A DNA stretch of 41,413 nt. It comes from Lachnospiraceae bacterium (GTDB taxonomy: Bacteria; Bacillota; Clostridia; Lachnospirales; Lachnospiraceae). The notes beneath the pieces were generated by a model. The model was given only the letters and a program-made list of their open reading frames with translations. It was not told where the DNA came from and searched no databases. The position numbers and the translations under genes were made by a program. Shown here one piece after another: positions 7,563-15,266 of the stretch (position 1 is its first letter; each line of letters starts with the position of its first letter). Location of the stretch: assembly GCA_017469275.1 (NCBI GenBank), contig JAFUGT010000128.1, positions 1 to 41,413 on the forward strand, read 5' to 3'.

Positions 7563-9125
7563 ATGGGAAAGAATACAGGATTCATGGAATATGAGAGGAA
7601 GAATGGTCCGGTGGTTGCCGAGAAGGATAGGGTAAAGAATTTTGAAGAGTTTCATGGTCAGCTTGCAAAGCATGAACAGTGTATGCAGGCTGCAAGATGT
7701 ATGGATTGTGGAGTACCATTTTGTCAGGCGGGTGTAATGATTGCAGGAATGGCTTCAGGCTGTCCGCTTAATAATCTGGTACCGGAGATTAATGATCTTG
7801 TATATAGAGGTAATTTTAGTGAAGCCTATAAGAGGCTTTCGATTACCCATTGTTTTCCCGAGTTTACATCAAGGGTGTGTCCCGCACTTTGTGAGGCGGC
7901 GTGTACCTGTGGGCTGCATCAGGAGCCTGTATCGACGAAGGAAAATGAAAGAGCGGTTATAGAGTACGCCTTTTCCCATGATCTTGTTAAGGAAGAGGTT
8001 CCTAAAGTGAGAACCGGCAAGAAAATAGCAGTGGTTGGTAGTGGCCCGTCAGGACTTGCGGCAGCGCAGCTTCTTAACCGAAGAGGACATGAGGTTACGG
8101 TCTATGAGAGAAACGACCGCGTGGGTGGACTGCTCAGATATGGAATTCCGAATATGAAGCTTGATAAGAAAGTAATTGACAGGAGAATTGCTTTGATGGA
8201 ACAAGCCGGAATTAGATTTTTAACCGGAGTTAATATTGGCAAGGATATAAGTGCTAAAGAATTAGAGAAAGAATATGACAGTGTTATACTTGCGTGTGGT
8301 GCTTCTAATCCGAGAGATATAAAGGCACCGGGAAGGGAAGCGAAGGGAATCAGATTCGCAGTGGATTTCTTGTCGGAAGTTACAAAAACACTACTTGATA
8401 GTGATTTTGAAAAAATGAGCATTGCATCGCCTGTGCTTGCACGTGGCGATATTATGCGAAAAAAACATGGAGACGATAGTCGACATGAGAAGATACCCTA
8501 CAAACTATGTGAGGGTAAAGATGTTATTGTTATCGGAGGCGGTGATACAGGTAACGACTGTGTGGGAACAAGCATCCGTCTTGGTGCAAAATCTGTAACA
8601 CAACTTGAAATGATGCCTGAGGCACCGAAAAGCCGTCTTGATTCTAACCCGTGGCCGGAGTGGCCGAAGGTTTTGAAGACCGATTATGGTCAGGAGGAGG
8701 CTATATGGAAATACGGACATGATCCACGTATATATCAGACGACGGTCAAAGAGTTCATTAAAGATGGAAAAGGTAATCTCAAAAGTGTTGTTATCATTTC
8801 TTTAAAGCCTGAAAAAGATAAGAAGACGGGAAGAATGAATATGGTTCCTGTTGATGGCACGGAAAAAGAGATTCCTGCACAGCTTGTACTTATTGCAGCA
8901 GGTTTCCTCGGAAGTGAGAGCTATGTTACGGAAAGTTTTGGAGTGGAGGTTGACGGACGTACCAATGTTAAGACCGATGTCGGGAAATTCGCAACCAATA
9001 AGAAGGGTGTATATGCTGTTGGCGATATGCACCGGGGACAGTCACTTGTGGTATGGGCTATTTCGGAGGGAAGAGCCTGCGCCAAGGAAGTGGATGCGGA
9101 TTTGATGGGTTATACGAATCTGTAG
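7563..9125 (+). CDS. gltD: Glutamate synthase small subunit
   Basis: This NADPH-oxidising partner feeds electrons through FAD and iron-sulfur clusters to GltB. The N-terminal cysteine-rich region holds the cluster motifs (CMDCGVPFCQ, then CP and CPALCEAACTCG). The FAD-binding GSGPSGLAAA loop follows near residue 160, and a second dinucleotide-binding site GGGDTGND near residue 325. The product is 520 residues, normal for the family. The ATG at 7563 (MGKNTGFMEY, the typical family start) is preferred over the ATG at 7557 because the AGGAGG site at 7548-7553 is only three bases from the latter. The site overlaps the gltB stop, so translation is probably coupled. A terminator follows. Confidence 0.96.
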   Translation: MGKNTGFMEYERKNGPVVAEKDRVKNFEEFHGQLAKHEQCMQAARCMDCGVPFCQAGVMIAGMASGCPLNNLVPEINDLVYRGNFSEAYKRLSITHCFPEFTSRVCPALCEAACTCGLHQEPVSTKENERAVIEYAFSHDLVKEEVPKVRTGKKIAVVGSGPSGLAAAQLLNRRGHEVTVYERNDRVGGLLRYGIPNMKLDKKVIDRRIALMEQAGIRFLTGVNIGKDISAKELEKEYDSVILACGASNPRDIKAPGREAKGIRFAVDFLSEVTKTLLDSDFEKMSIASPVLARGDIMRKKHGDDSRHEKIPYKLCEGKDVIVIGGGDTGNDCVGTSIRLGAKSVTQLEMMPEAPKSRLDSNPWPEWPKVLKTDYGQEEAIWKYGHDPRIYQTTVKEFIKDGKGNLKSVVIISLKPEKDKKTGRMNMVPVDGTEKEIPAQLVLIAAGFLGSESYVTESFGVEVDGRTNVKTDVGKFATNKKGVYAVGDMHRGQSLVVWAISEGRACAKEVDADLMGYTNL

Positions 9126-9130
9126 ATATA

Positions 9131-9174
9131 AAGACCATCATTGGTTAGAGATAAATCTATCAGTGGTGGTCTTT
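9131..9174 (+). terminator. Terminator of gltBD
   Basis: AAGACCA pairs with TGGTCTT, and the stem extends inward by eight further pairs including G-T pairs. It ends in TTTT, directly after gltD. Confidence 0.82.
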
Positions 9175-9258
9175 TAATATAATAATTTATGATAAACAAA
9201 GCTGCACTATTTTAAAATTACGCTTGATTGTAGATTATATCAGTGTTATTATATATAA

Positions 9259-9298
9259 TTATATCATTTTATATCGTATTATATCATTTTATACCGTA
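9259..9298 (+). repeat. 20-bp direct repeat upstream of ATPase gene
   Basis: Two adjacent 20-bp units starting TTATATCATTTTATAYCGTA differ at a single base. The surrounding stretch (9230-9315) is very AT-rich with further ATATC motifs. The location, 60 bp before the ATPase start, fits an operator or a curved promoter element, but no regulator is identifiable. Confidence 0.65.
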
Positions 9299-9358
9299 GA
9301 ATCTTTTATTATATCAAGATGTTACTCTATATTTGTTTTGAAAAAGTGGAGGTTTGTA

Positions 9359-10405
9359 ATGGCTAAAAGAAATCCTTATACACTTAATTTTGGAAGAATT
9401 CCCAATGAATATATAGGTAGAGATATTATTATTAATGAGATTGTCGATACTGTAAATAGTGAGATGGTCGACAGTCAGGCATTTAAATTAGTTGGAATTA
9501 GAGGAACCGGTAAGACTGTAACTCTAACAGCTATTGAAAGAGAATTGGAATCTGATAAGAGATGGATTATAGTTAATCTGCGGTATAATGCAGATATAAT
9601 TAGGGATTTGATATCAAATCTTTATAGTGAAATACCATTTATCACCAAATTTGTAGATGCAAATCTTAATCTGTCTGCTTTTGGTATAGGTCTTGAGATA
9701 TCGCAGAAAAGTCCTGTTTCCAGCATGGATGTTGCTCTTAAACTTTTGATGGAAGAAATCAGGCGAAAAAAAATGAGAGTGCTTGTTACAATTGATGAGG
9801 TACAAAAAACAGAGGCTCTTATTGATTTTGTACAGGAGTTTCAGATTCTTATACGAAAGGATCTTCCGATTTATCTTATAATGGCGGGTCTTTATGAAGA
9901 CATAGAAGACATAGAAAATACCGATGGCCTTACATTTTTATTAAGAGCAGAGAAATATGAGATGAAACCATTAAATACAGATGTTATAAGAGAAAGCTAT
10001 AAAGAAACATTAAAACTTTCTACAGATGTAGCTAATGAACTTGCGACTCTCACAAAAGGCTATGCTTTTGCATATCAAGTTATAGGTTATTATATGTGGG
10101 AATCAGGGAAAAAACAAATTAATGATTTGATATTGTCTAAGGTCGATGCTGCACTTATAGAAAAGGTTTATGAAAAAATATGGAGTGAACTTCGTCCGAT
10201 GGATAAATGGTTTCTATCCTTTATAGTAAAGAAAGATAAAATGCCTGTTTCAGAACTTTTGGAATTGACAAAAAAGAATCACAATGAATGGAGTTCGCCT
10301 AGAAAACGACTTATTGAAAAGGGGGTTCTTGAAGATATAAGAGGTATGGTAATTATAAAACTACCTCGTTTTAAAGAGTACGTAGAAAGTGAGCAAAGGG
10401 ATTGA
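9359..10405 (+). CDS. P-loop ATPase of the AAA/ORC-like bacterial family
   Basis: The 348-residue product has an N-terminal NPYTLNFGRIP segment and a GR motif typical of a widespread family of ATP-binding proteins. The P-loop GIRGTGKT is at residues 46-53, and the Walker B strand ends in TIDE (D146, E147). The C-terminal 100 residues look like a winged-helix domain (MPVSELLELTKK...PRKRLIEKGVL). Such proteins resemble Orc1/Cdc6-like or STAND-type switches, but no substrate is known. The start at 9359 follows GTGGAGG; the longer upstream frame lacks a ribosome site and covers the AT-rich repeat. The PD-(D/E)XK nuclease gene starts 91 bp downstream. Base composition is more AT-rich than the flanking metabolic genes, consistent with acquisition by transfer. 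Confidence 0.8.
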   Translation: MAKRNPYTLNFGRIPNEYIGRDIIINEIVDTVNSEMVDSQAFKLVGIRGTGKTVTLTAIERELESDKRWIIVNLRYNADIIRDLISNLYSEIPFITKFVDANLNLSAFGIGLEISQKSPVSSMDVALKLLMEEIRRKKMRVLVTIDEVQKTEALIDFVQEFQILIRKDLPIYLIMAGLYEDIEDIENTDGLTFLLRAEKYEMKPLNTDVIRESYKETLKLSTDVANELATLTKGYAFAYQVIGYYMWESGKKQINDLILSKVDAALIEKVYEKIWSELRPMDKWFLSFIVKKDKMPVSELLELTKKNHNEWSSPRKRLIEKGVLEDIRGMVIIKLPRFKEYVESEQRD

Positions 10406-10496
10406 TTTCAGTGCTTGTTTGGAATATTTCAAATATATTTTTTGTTTGAAATTGGTTAAGCAGTGCGGTAGACTGATTTCTAAAAGGGAATTTTAT

Positions 10497-11045
10497 ATGC
10501 TGTATGATAAGGATATACGGGATGATCTGTGCGATTTTCTTGAAGAAAAACATGGGAAAATCCGTTTTTTTGAAGAATTAACAATGGGAAAATCCAGAGC
10601 TGATATTGTAATGGTGACCAGTGAAGGTTTATACGGAATTGAGATTAAAAGTGACGCTGACACGTATCAGAGATTAGAGCGTCAGGTCAAAGATTATGAC
10701 AGGTTTTACGATTATAACATAGTAGTTGTGGGAACATCTCATGCAGAACATATAGGTGAGCATGTGCCGGATTATTGGGGTATAATAACTGCGGAGCTGG
10801 TTGATGGCAAAGTTGATCTCTATGAATACAGACATCCTGCTTTATGTCCGAAAGCAAAGCTCATTAACCAGATGCATTTTCTTTGGAAGAGTGAAATGCG
10901 ACATATTCAGGATAAACTTAACTTGTATAAGTATTCTGATAAGAGCAGGGCATACATACGCAAATATCTTATGGATAAAGTGTCACATGATGAGCTTAAG
11001 ATATATTTGCTTGAGGAATTGTTTGAAAGGGAATATCATTTATAA
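10497..11045 (+). CDS. PD-(D/E)XK nuclease-like protein (sce7726-type)
   Basis: The 182-residue product contains the restriction-endonuclease fold signature. RADIV carries D36, and GIEIKSDADT carries E49 and K51, followed by RLERQVKDYDRFYDY and a hydrophobic VVVG strand. This D...ExK arrangement with the SDADT extension is characteristic of the sce7726-like branch. All catalytic residues are present, so nuclease activity is plausible. The ATG at 10497 is chosen because AAGGG lies about eight bases upstream; a GTG at 10389 gives a longer frame but overlaps the ATPase gene and adds an unconserved-looking extension. Immediate proximity to the ATPase suggests they work together, possibly as a defence or DNA-repair module (inference). 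Confidence 0.75.
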   Translation: MLYDKDIRDDLCDFLEEKHGKIRFFEELTMGKSRADIVMVTSEGLYGIEIKSDADTYQRLERQVKDYDRFYDYNIVVVGTSHAEHIGEHVPDYWGIITAELVDGKVDLYEYRHPALCPKAKLINQMHFLWKSEMRHIQDKLNLYKYSDKSRAYIRKYLMDKVSHDELKIYLLEELFEREYHL

Positions 11046-11109
11046 GAGTTGAATGAAATACAAACGTTAATTGACGGATAATAGGTTGGGGCAACAACAG
11101 GAGGACCAA

Positions 11110-11580
11110 ATGTTTAGACAAATGCGTAGATTTAAGCAACAGCTTGAAGAGTCAGAATGTATTGAAATATTGAAGGATGAGCCAAGAGGTGTTCTTTCAA
11201 TGATTGGAGATGATGGATATCCGTATGGAGTACCATTGGATCACTTTTATGCTGATGGCAAGATATATTTTCATTGTGCAAAGGAAGGTCACAAGCTTGA
11301 TGCAATTAGAAAATGTGAAAAAGTCAGTTATTGCGTATATGACAAGGGGTACCGCAAAGATGGTGAATGGGCACTTAATATCAGAAGTGTAGTGGCGTTT
11401 GGGAAAATACATGTCGTAGAAGATGAACTGAAAAAGAAAGAGATTTGTACTAATCTTTGTCGCAAGTTCACGGATGATGAAGAATATCTTAGAAAAGAAC
11501 TTGAAAATGCATTTCCAAGAGTGTGTTGTCTGGAATTAAATATTGAACATATGACGGGAAAATTAGTTAATGAATCATAG
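11110..11580 (+). CDS. Pyridoxamine 5'-phosphate oxidase-like flavin protein
   Basis: The 156-residue product is a split-barrel FMN-binding protein of the NimA/PNPOx-like family. Visible family features are GVLSMIGDDGYPYGVPL at the barrel start, FHCAKEGHKLDAI (the conserved HKxD element) and a terminal strand near VVAFGKIHVV. These proteins bind flavin or heme and act as small-molecule reductases, but no substrate can be assigned. The ATG at 11110 lies five bases after an AGGAGG (11099-11104); the earlier TTG at 11071 has no ribosome site. It is followed by another flavin-type protein on the same strand. Confidence 0.85.
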   Translation: MFRQMRRFKQQLEESECIEILKDEPRGVLSMIGDDGYPYGVPLDHFYADGKIYFHCAKEGHKLDAIRKCEKVSYCVYDKGYRKDGEWALNIRSVVAFGKIHVVEDELKKKEICTNLCRKFTDDEEYLRKELENAFPRVCCLELNIEHMTGKLVNES

Positions 11581-11636
11581 AGAAGAAAGTCAGAAAATCA
11601 TTGGATTTATAATACATATTAGGAGGGAATGATAAG

Positions 11637-12254
11637 ATGAAGGTATTGATTATCAATGGTAGTCCAAGAATGAACGGAAACACGACAATCGCTGTGAACG
11701 AAATGGTAAAAATCTTTGAAGCAGAAGGTGTAGAAACAGAAGTTGTGCAGATTGGCAATAAGGATGTAAGAGGATGTATTGCCTGCGGTTCATGTGCAGA
11801 GAAAGGTAAGTGTGTTTTTGATGATGTGGTGAATGAACTTGCTCCGAAGTTTGAGGCTGCAGATGGTCTTGTGTTGGCAACTCCCGTATATTATGCATCA
11901 GCAAATGCAACTCTTATTGCATGTCTTGACAGACTGTTCTACAGCACTCATTTTGATAAGACTATGAAAGTGGGAGCGAGTGTTGCTGTTGCAAGACGTG
12001 GTGGTTGTTCAGCGACCTTTGATGAATTGAATAAGTATTTTACCATCTGTAATATGCCTGTTGCATCCAGTCAGTATTGGAACTGCGTTCATGGAAGAGA
12101 GAAAGGACAGGCTAATCAGGATTTGGAAGGATTACAGACTATGCGTGTGCTTGCAAGGAATATGACATTTCTTATGAAGAGTATTGCCCTTGGCAAGGAA
12201 CAGTTTGGGTTACCGGAAAAAGAAGAGTGGCAACCTACACATTTTATTAGGTAA
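11637..12254 (+). CDS. Flavodoxin-fold NAD(P)H-dependent oxidoreductase
   Basis: The product has 205 residues. The N-terminal MKVLIINGSPRMNGNT is the FMN-phosphate loop of the NADPH-dependent FMN reductase/iron-sulfur flavoprotein family. C-x2-C-x5-C around residues 48-57 (CIACGSCAEKGKC) resembles the compact cluster-binding motif of iron-sulfur flavoproteins. The conserved ATPVYYASAN segment follows. It probably transfers electrons between NAD(P)H or ferredoxin and an unknown acceptor in anaerobic redox metabolism. An AGGAGGG site precedes the ATG. It sits 56 bp after the PNPOx-like gene and may share its transcript. Confidence 0.88.
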   Translation: MKVLIINGSPRMNGNTTIAVNEMVKIFEAEGVETEVVQIGNKDVRGCIACGSCAEKGKCVFDDVVNELAPKFEAADGLVLATPVYYASANATLIACLDRLFYSTHFDKTMKVGASVAVARRGGCSATFDELNKYFTICNMPVASSQYWNCVHGREKGQANQDLEGLQTMRVLARNMTFLMKSIALGKEQFGLPEKEEWQPTHFIR

Positions 12255-12277
12255 TATGTTTTGGGCGTACTTATCAT

Positions 12278-13294
12278 TTAGCAATTGGAAGTAAGGTGCA
12301 GAGTTTTTACAATGCTTTGATATGCATTTATACTTTGCACCTTTTTTATCTTTTTGAGAGTCTTTTTATCTATGTTAAAATGCATACTCCAGAAGGTCCA
12401 TAATTCTTTCATTTTATATAGAACCGGCTGCTCGCCGGACATGTAATCTTTATAGCCTGCAAGAAGCTCATCATGGAATAAAACGAATCTTTTATAATCA
12501 AAAGAGTTGTCCATAGAGTTGTCTTTATTTTCTGAAATGTTGTTGATGTCCGTTTCATCATGAGATATGGAGGATGGAGAAATTTGACCGGAGTTAAAAT
12601 TGGGCTTGCTGATAATTAGCGGCAGCTCCGGATTGGAAATGGCGCCGCGTCCAAGCATAACGGCAGTTGTATCAGGACATGATTTGAGCAGATTGTTGAA
12701 CGAAGTAAAATCGGTAATGTCTCCGTTGTAACATAGTGGACACGATAGCATATCTTGTGCCATTTTGAAGGCTTCAATACTGGGCTTGCCGGTATACTGT
12801 TGGGATAGGGTTCTTGCGTGTATAATGAGTTCTCTGATGGGAAATTTGGCATACATTTTTAGAAGATCTTCCCATTCCAACAGTGATTCAATCCCAAGTC
12901 TTGTTTTTATAGAGATGGGAAGTGGACTTTTATCATATATAATATCAAGAAATTTTTCTAATTTACCCGGATCATTTAGGAAGCCTGCCCCACGTCCTTT
13001 GGCGACAACGGTTCCTGAGGGACAGCCAAGGTTGAAGTTAACCTCATAATAGCCCATGTCTTTTAGTTGTTTTGCAATCTCTAGAAATATATCTGCCTGA
13101 TTAGTGAGAATTTGAGGTACAAGAGGAAGGGCAGTATTATTTTCGGGAAGAACCTCACTAAGTTCGCGGCTCTTTAATCTGCGGTTGGCGACAAAGGGTG
13201 TGTAGTAAGTATCAATACCGCCGTAATATTTGTGATATGCATTTCTGTATATGTATGTGGTAATCCCCTCCATGGGGGCAAGGTATATTTTCAT
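12278..13294 (-). CDS. tRNA-dihydrouridine synthase family protein
   Basis: This FMN enzyme reduces specific uridines in tRNA to dihydrouridine. The 338-residue product starts MKIYLAPMEGITTYIYRN, the family's FMN-binding entrance. It has the catalytic cysteine in NFNLGCPSGTVVAKGRGAGF and the conserved ISIKTRLG and LIIHARTLSQQYTGKP segments. The start at 13294 is chosen because AGGAG is present seven bases upstream on the minus strand; an 18-residue longer frame is not family-like. Between the main barrel and the C-terminal helical domain is a polar insertion of about 35 residues rich in Ser, Asp and Asn, which looks like a flexible linker. The gene runs opposite to its neighbours. Confidence 0.92.
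   Translation of the reverse strand: MKIYLAPMEGITTYIYRNAYHKYYGGIDTYYTPFVANRRLKSRELSEVLPENNTALPLVPQILTNQADIFLEIAKQLKDMGYYEVNFNLGCPSGTVVAKGRGAGFLNDPGKLEKFLDIIYDKSPLPISIKTRLGIESLLEWEDLLKMYAKFPIRELIIHARTLSQQYTGKPSIEAFKMAQDMLSCPLCYNGDITDFTSFNNLLKSCPDTTAVMLGRGAISNPELPLIISKPNFNSGQISPSSISHDETDINNISENKDNSMDNSFDYKRFVLFHDELLAGYKDYMSGEQPVLYKMKELWTFWSMHFNIDKKTLKKIKKVQSINAYQSIVKTLHLTSNC
12293..12347 (+). terminator. Possible terminator after flavodoxin gene
   Basis: AAGGTGCA (12293-12300) pairs with TGCACCTT (12336-12343), followed by T residues. An inner AATGC/GCATT helix closes most of the 35-base gap. It lies inside the 3' end of the opposite-strand dus gene, so it would stop plus-strand transcripts there. 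Confidence 0.45.
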
Positions 13295-13496
13295 AAGTAA
13301 TCTCCTGATAATGTAATGACATATGGTTGTTTTACAATTGTAACACATGAAAATACTTCCTGTCCAAAAAACAATTAGTTTTTTTCAATGCTTTGTGATA
13401 GAATTAGATAAATACTTGGAAGAACTAAAAACAGTAAACATCGTAGAGAAATATTAATTCGGATGACATCAGGATTATAGTATAAAGGAGGAGATT

Positions 13497-14837
13497 ATGA
13501 AAAAAAGGAATTTAATAATGTATGCGGTAGTAACGAGCATGATGCTTGCGCTTCTTACTGCATGTGGCAATGGCGCAAATGATGATAAGCAAACTGCCAT
13601 TACACAGGAAAATAGTGAGATTGATGAACAAAATGATGATAAAGAGGCTTCTGTAAATGAAGTTGAAAATGATGACGGAGAAACAGAGGCAGAAAGTGCT
13701 GATACCCAAAATGCAGATGGTGAAGGTGCCGGTGAAGAGATAGAAACATCTGATGAAAATGATGATAAAGCCGAGGTGTCGGATTTTAAAAATATCACAA
13801 AGGAACAGTGTGTTAACGAGATTGATGCTTTACGTTCACAAGAGCCTGTTAATCCTGCTTTGACTGAACTGATGGCTGAGATGGCAAGATGTGCAACTTT
13901 TGCAAGAATTATAGATGAACAGGGATGCATTTTTAAGGACATGGATTCTTACAAGAAGGGTGCATTGAGAACCCAGATATATAAAGATATTATGTGGGGA
14001 GAGACACCCTTTTCAGGAGCAATTACTATTTCGGATGCAGGGGAAAAATATAATGCTGATATGATTATTCCTGTGGATGAGGCGAAACAGTTTTTGAACG
14101 AGGTATATGGGGAGGAAGATATTACTGATGCTGAACATATGAAAGTTACTGATGATGGTTACATTCTGTTTTCTTTTGGTGATGGTGACCCATGGGAGCT
14201 TATTGAACATATGCGGTTTTTTGAAGACGATAATTATTATCTGCTGACAGGTCCGTCTTTTTTTGATAGCAATGGTGGAGGTATGTCATATATGGGATAT
14301 GCGGATATCCTTTTTGCAAAAAATCCTGACAGCAGATATGGAGTTACAATGATATACGGTCGTTACAGAAAAGAAACAATTAAAGTGTCAAGTGCGGATG
14401 CATCCTCCAGTCTTCCGGACGCAAATGGCAAAACATATGGTGCGGCAAATCTTTATGATGGAAATTATGAAACAGCATGGGTTGAGGGAGTAAAAGGAAC
14501 GGGAATAGGTGAAACTATAACACTTCACCTTAATGAAGTATCGAATGTTTTTGGTATTCAGTTATATAACGGGTACCTTGCCAGTGGAGATTTGTATGAA
14601 AAAAATGGAAAGGTCACGGAAGTTTCGGTTGATTTTGGCGGAGGAAATGTTGTCACAAAAGAAGTGTATGGGGGTTATTATGGTTGGGGATCTGTAGAGG
14701 ATATGGCAGCATTAAATCTTAGTACGATAGAGTTGGATAAACCGGTGACAACAGATAAAATAGTTATTACGATCAAAAATGCAGAAGCAGGCAATAAGTA
14801 TGATGATACATGTATAAGTGAGATAACTGTTTATTGA
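13497..14837 (+). CDS. Lipoprotein with discoidin-like (NADase-type glycan-binding) C-terminal domain
   Basis: The 446-residue product begins with a lipoprotein signal (MKKRNL..., lipobox LTAC, lipidated Cys23), so it should be anchored outside the membrane. Residues 25-95 are a highly acidic, low-complexity linker rich in Glu, Asp and Asn. The middle (about 100-295) is a globular region I do not recognise. The last 145 residues resemble the NADase-type glycan-binding, galactose-binding-like fold: SSLPDANGKTYGAANLYDG, then ETAWVEG, then strands ending KIVITIKNAEAG. An AAAGGAGG site precedes the ATG. The gene lies between the divergent dus and the purF promoter and seems to stand alone. A surface-adhesion or carbohydrate-binding role is inferred. 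Confidence 0.8.
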   Translation: MKKRNLIMYAVVTSMMLALLTACGNGANDDKQTAITQENSEIDEQNDDKEASVNEVENDDGETEAESADTQNADGEGAGEEIETSDENDDKAEVSDFKNITKEQCVNEIDALRSQEPVNPALTELMAEMARCATFARIIDEQGCIFKDMDSYKKGALRTQIYKDIMWGETPFSGAITISDAGEKYNADMIIPVDEAKQFLNEVYGEEDITDAEHMKVTDDGYILFSFGDGDPWELIEHMRFFEDDNYYLLTGPSFFDSNGGGMSYMGYADILFAKNPDSRYGVTMIYGRYRKETIKVSSADASSSLPDANGKTYGAANLYDGNYETAWVEGVKGTGIGETITLHLNEVSNVFGIQLYNGYLASGDLYEKNGKVTEVSVDFGGGNVVTKEVYGGYYGWGSVEDMAALNLSTIELDKPVTTDKIVITIKNAEAGNKYDDTCISEITVY

Positions 14838-14856
14838 AAACCTGAATTAAAACAAC

Positions 14857-14884
14857 TTGACATTTAATGAAAAAGTTTTATACT
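14857..14884 (+). promoter_or_regulatory. purF promoter
   Basis: A perfect TTGACA (14857-14862) and TATACT (14879-14884) are separated by 16 bp. P1 of the leader starts eight bases later. Confidence 0.88.
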
Positions 14885-14892
14885 AATTATGT

Positions 14893-14968
14893 GTTCCAAG
14901 GGTGGAGCAGTTAACGGTAAGTAAGAATTTTAACATGAATAGAGAATTATAAGAAGCAAGGGTGTTTC
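14893..14968 (+). promoter_or_regulatory. ANTAR-type dual-hexaloop antiterminator of purF-pyrG
   Basis: P1: GTTCC (14893-14897) with GGAGC (14904-14908) around AAGGGT; one pair is G-T where the gltB leader has A-T. P2: GAAGC (14953-14957) with GTTTC (14964-14968) around AAGGGT. The linker is 44 nt. P2 overlaps the terminator's 5' arm from 14960 onward. Confidence 0.85.
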
Positions 14969-14996
14969 GAGGTCTGTACTCGAAGCACCCATTTTT
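14960..14996 (+). terminator. Leader terminator (attenuator) of purF-pyrG
   Basis: A 12-bp stem pairs 14960-14971 with 14979-14990 around a seven-base loop and is followed by ATTTTT. It is mutually exclusive with P2. Confidence 0.9.
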
Positions 14997-15232
14997 GCGT
15001 GTAAGCTACGAGCAATGCGCCACGATAAAAAATAGATGTGTCGCAAGCTTGCTTGCAAGACATATCTATTTTTTATCGTGGAATGTGGCGGTGCAAGATG
15101 TCCGGTGGACATCTGTTTTGCACAGACCGGAGCGTAGATTAACCACGACCGATGCCGGAAACACAGAAATCTTTGATTTCGTTGTGTTTCTGCATGCAGA
15201 GCTGATGAAGCGAAGCGGAATCGAGGTGGGCA
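14997..15232 (+). repeat. Structured leader element, copy 2 (purF)
   Basis: Second copy of the element at 2730-2970, in the same position after the attenuator. Its long hairpin (15020-15081) has a 23-bp stem unrelated in sequence to copy 1 but perfectly paired apart from one G-T, with the same CTTG apex (15048-15051) and AA bulge (15057-15058). The downstream half is nearly identical to copy 1: the GTGCAA-GATGTCC hairpin (15091-15123), the AAACACA-GAAATC hairpin, the CTGCATGCAG palindrome and the GATGAAGCGAAGCG segment. An open frame across it ends four bases into purF and is not considered coding. Confidence 0.7.
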
Positions 15233-15266
15233 TGGATTACGATAATATACAAGAAAGGCGGAAAAA

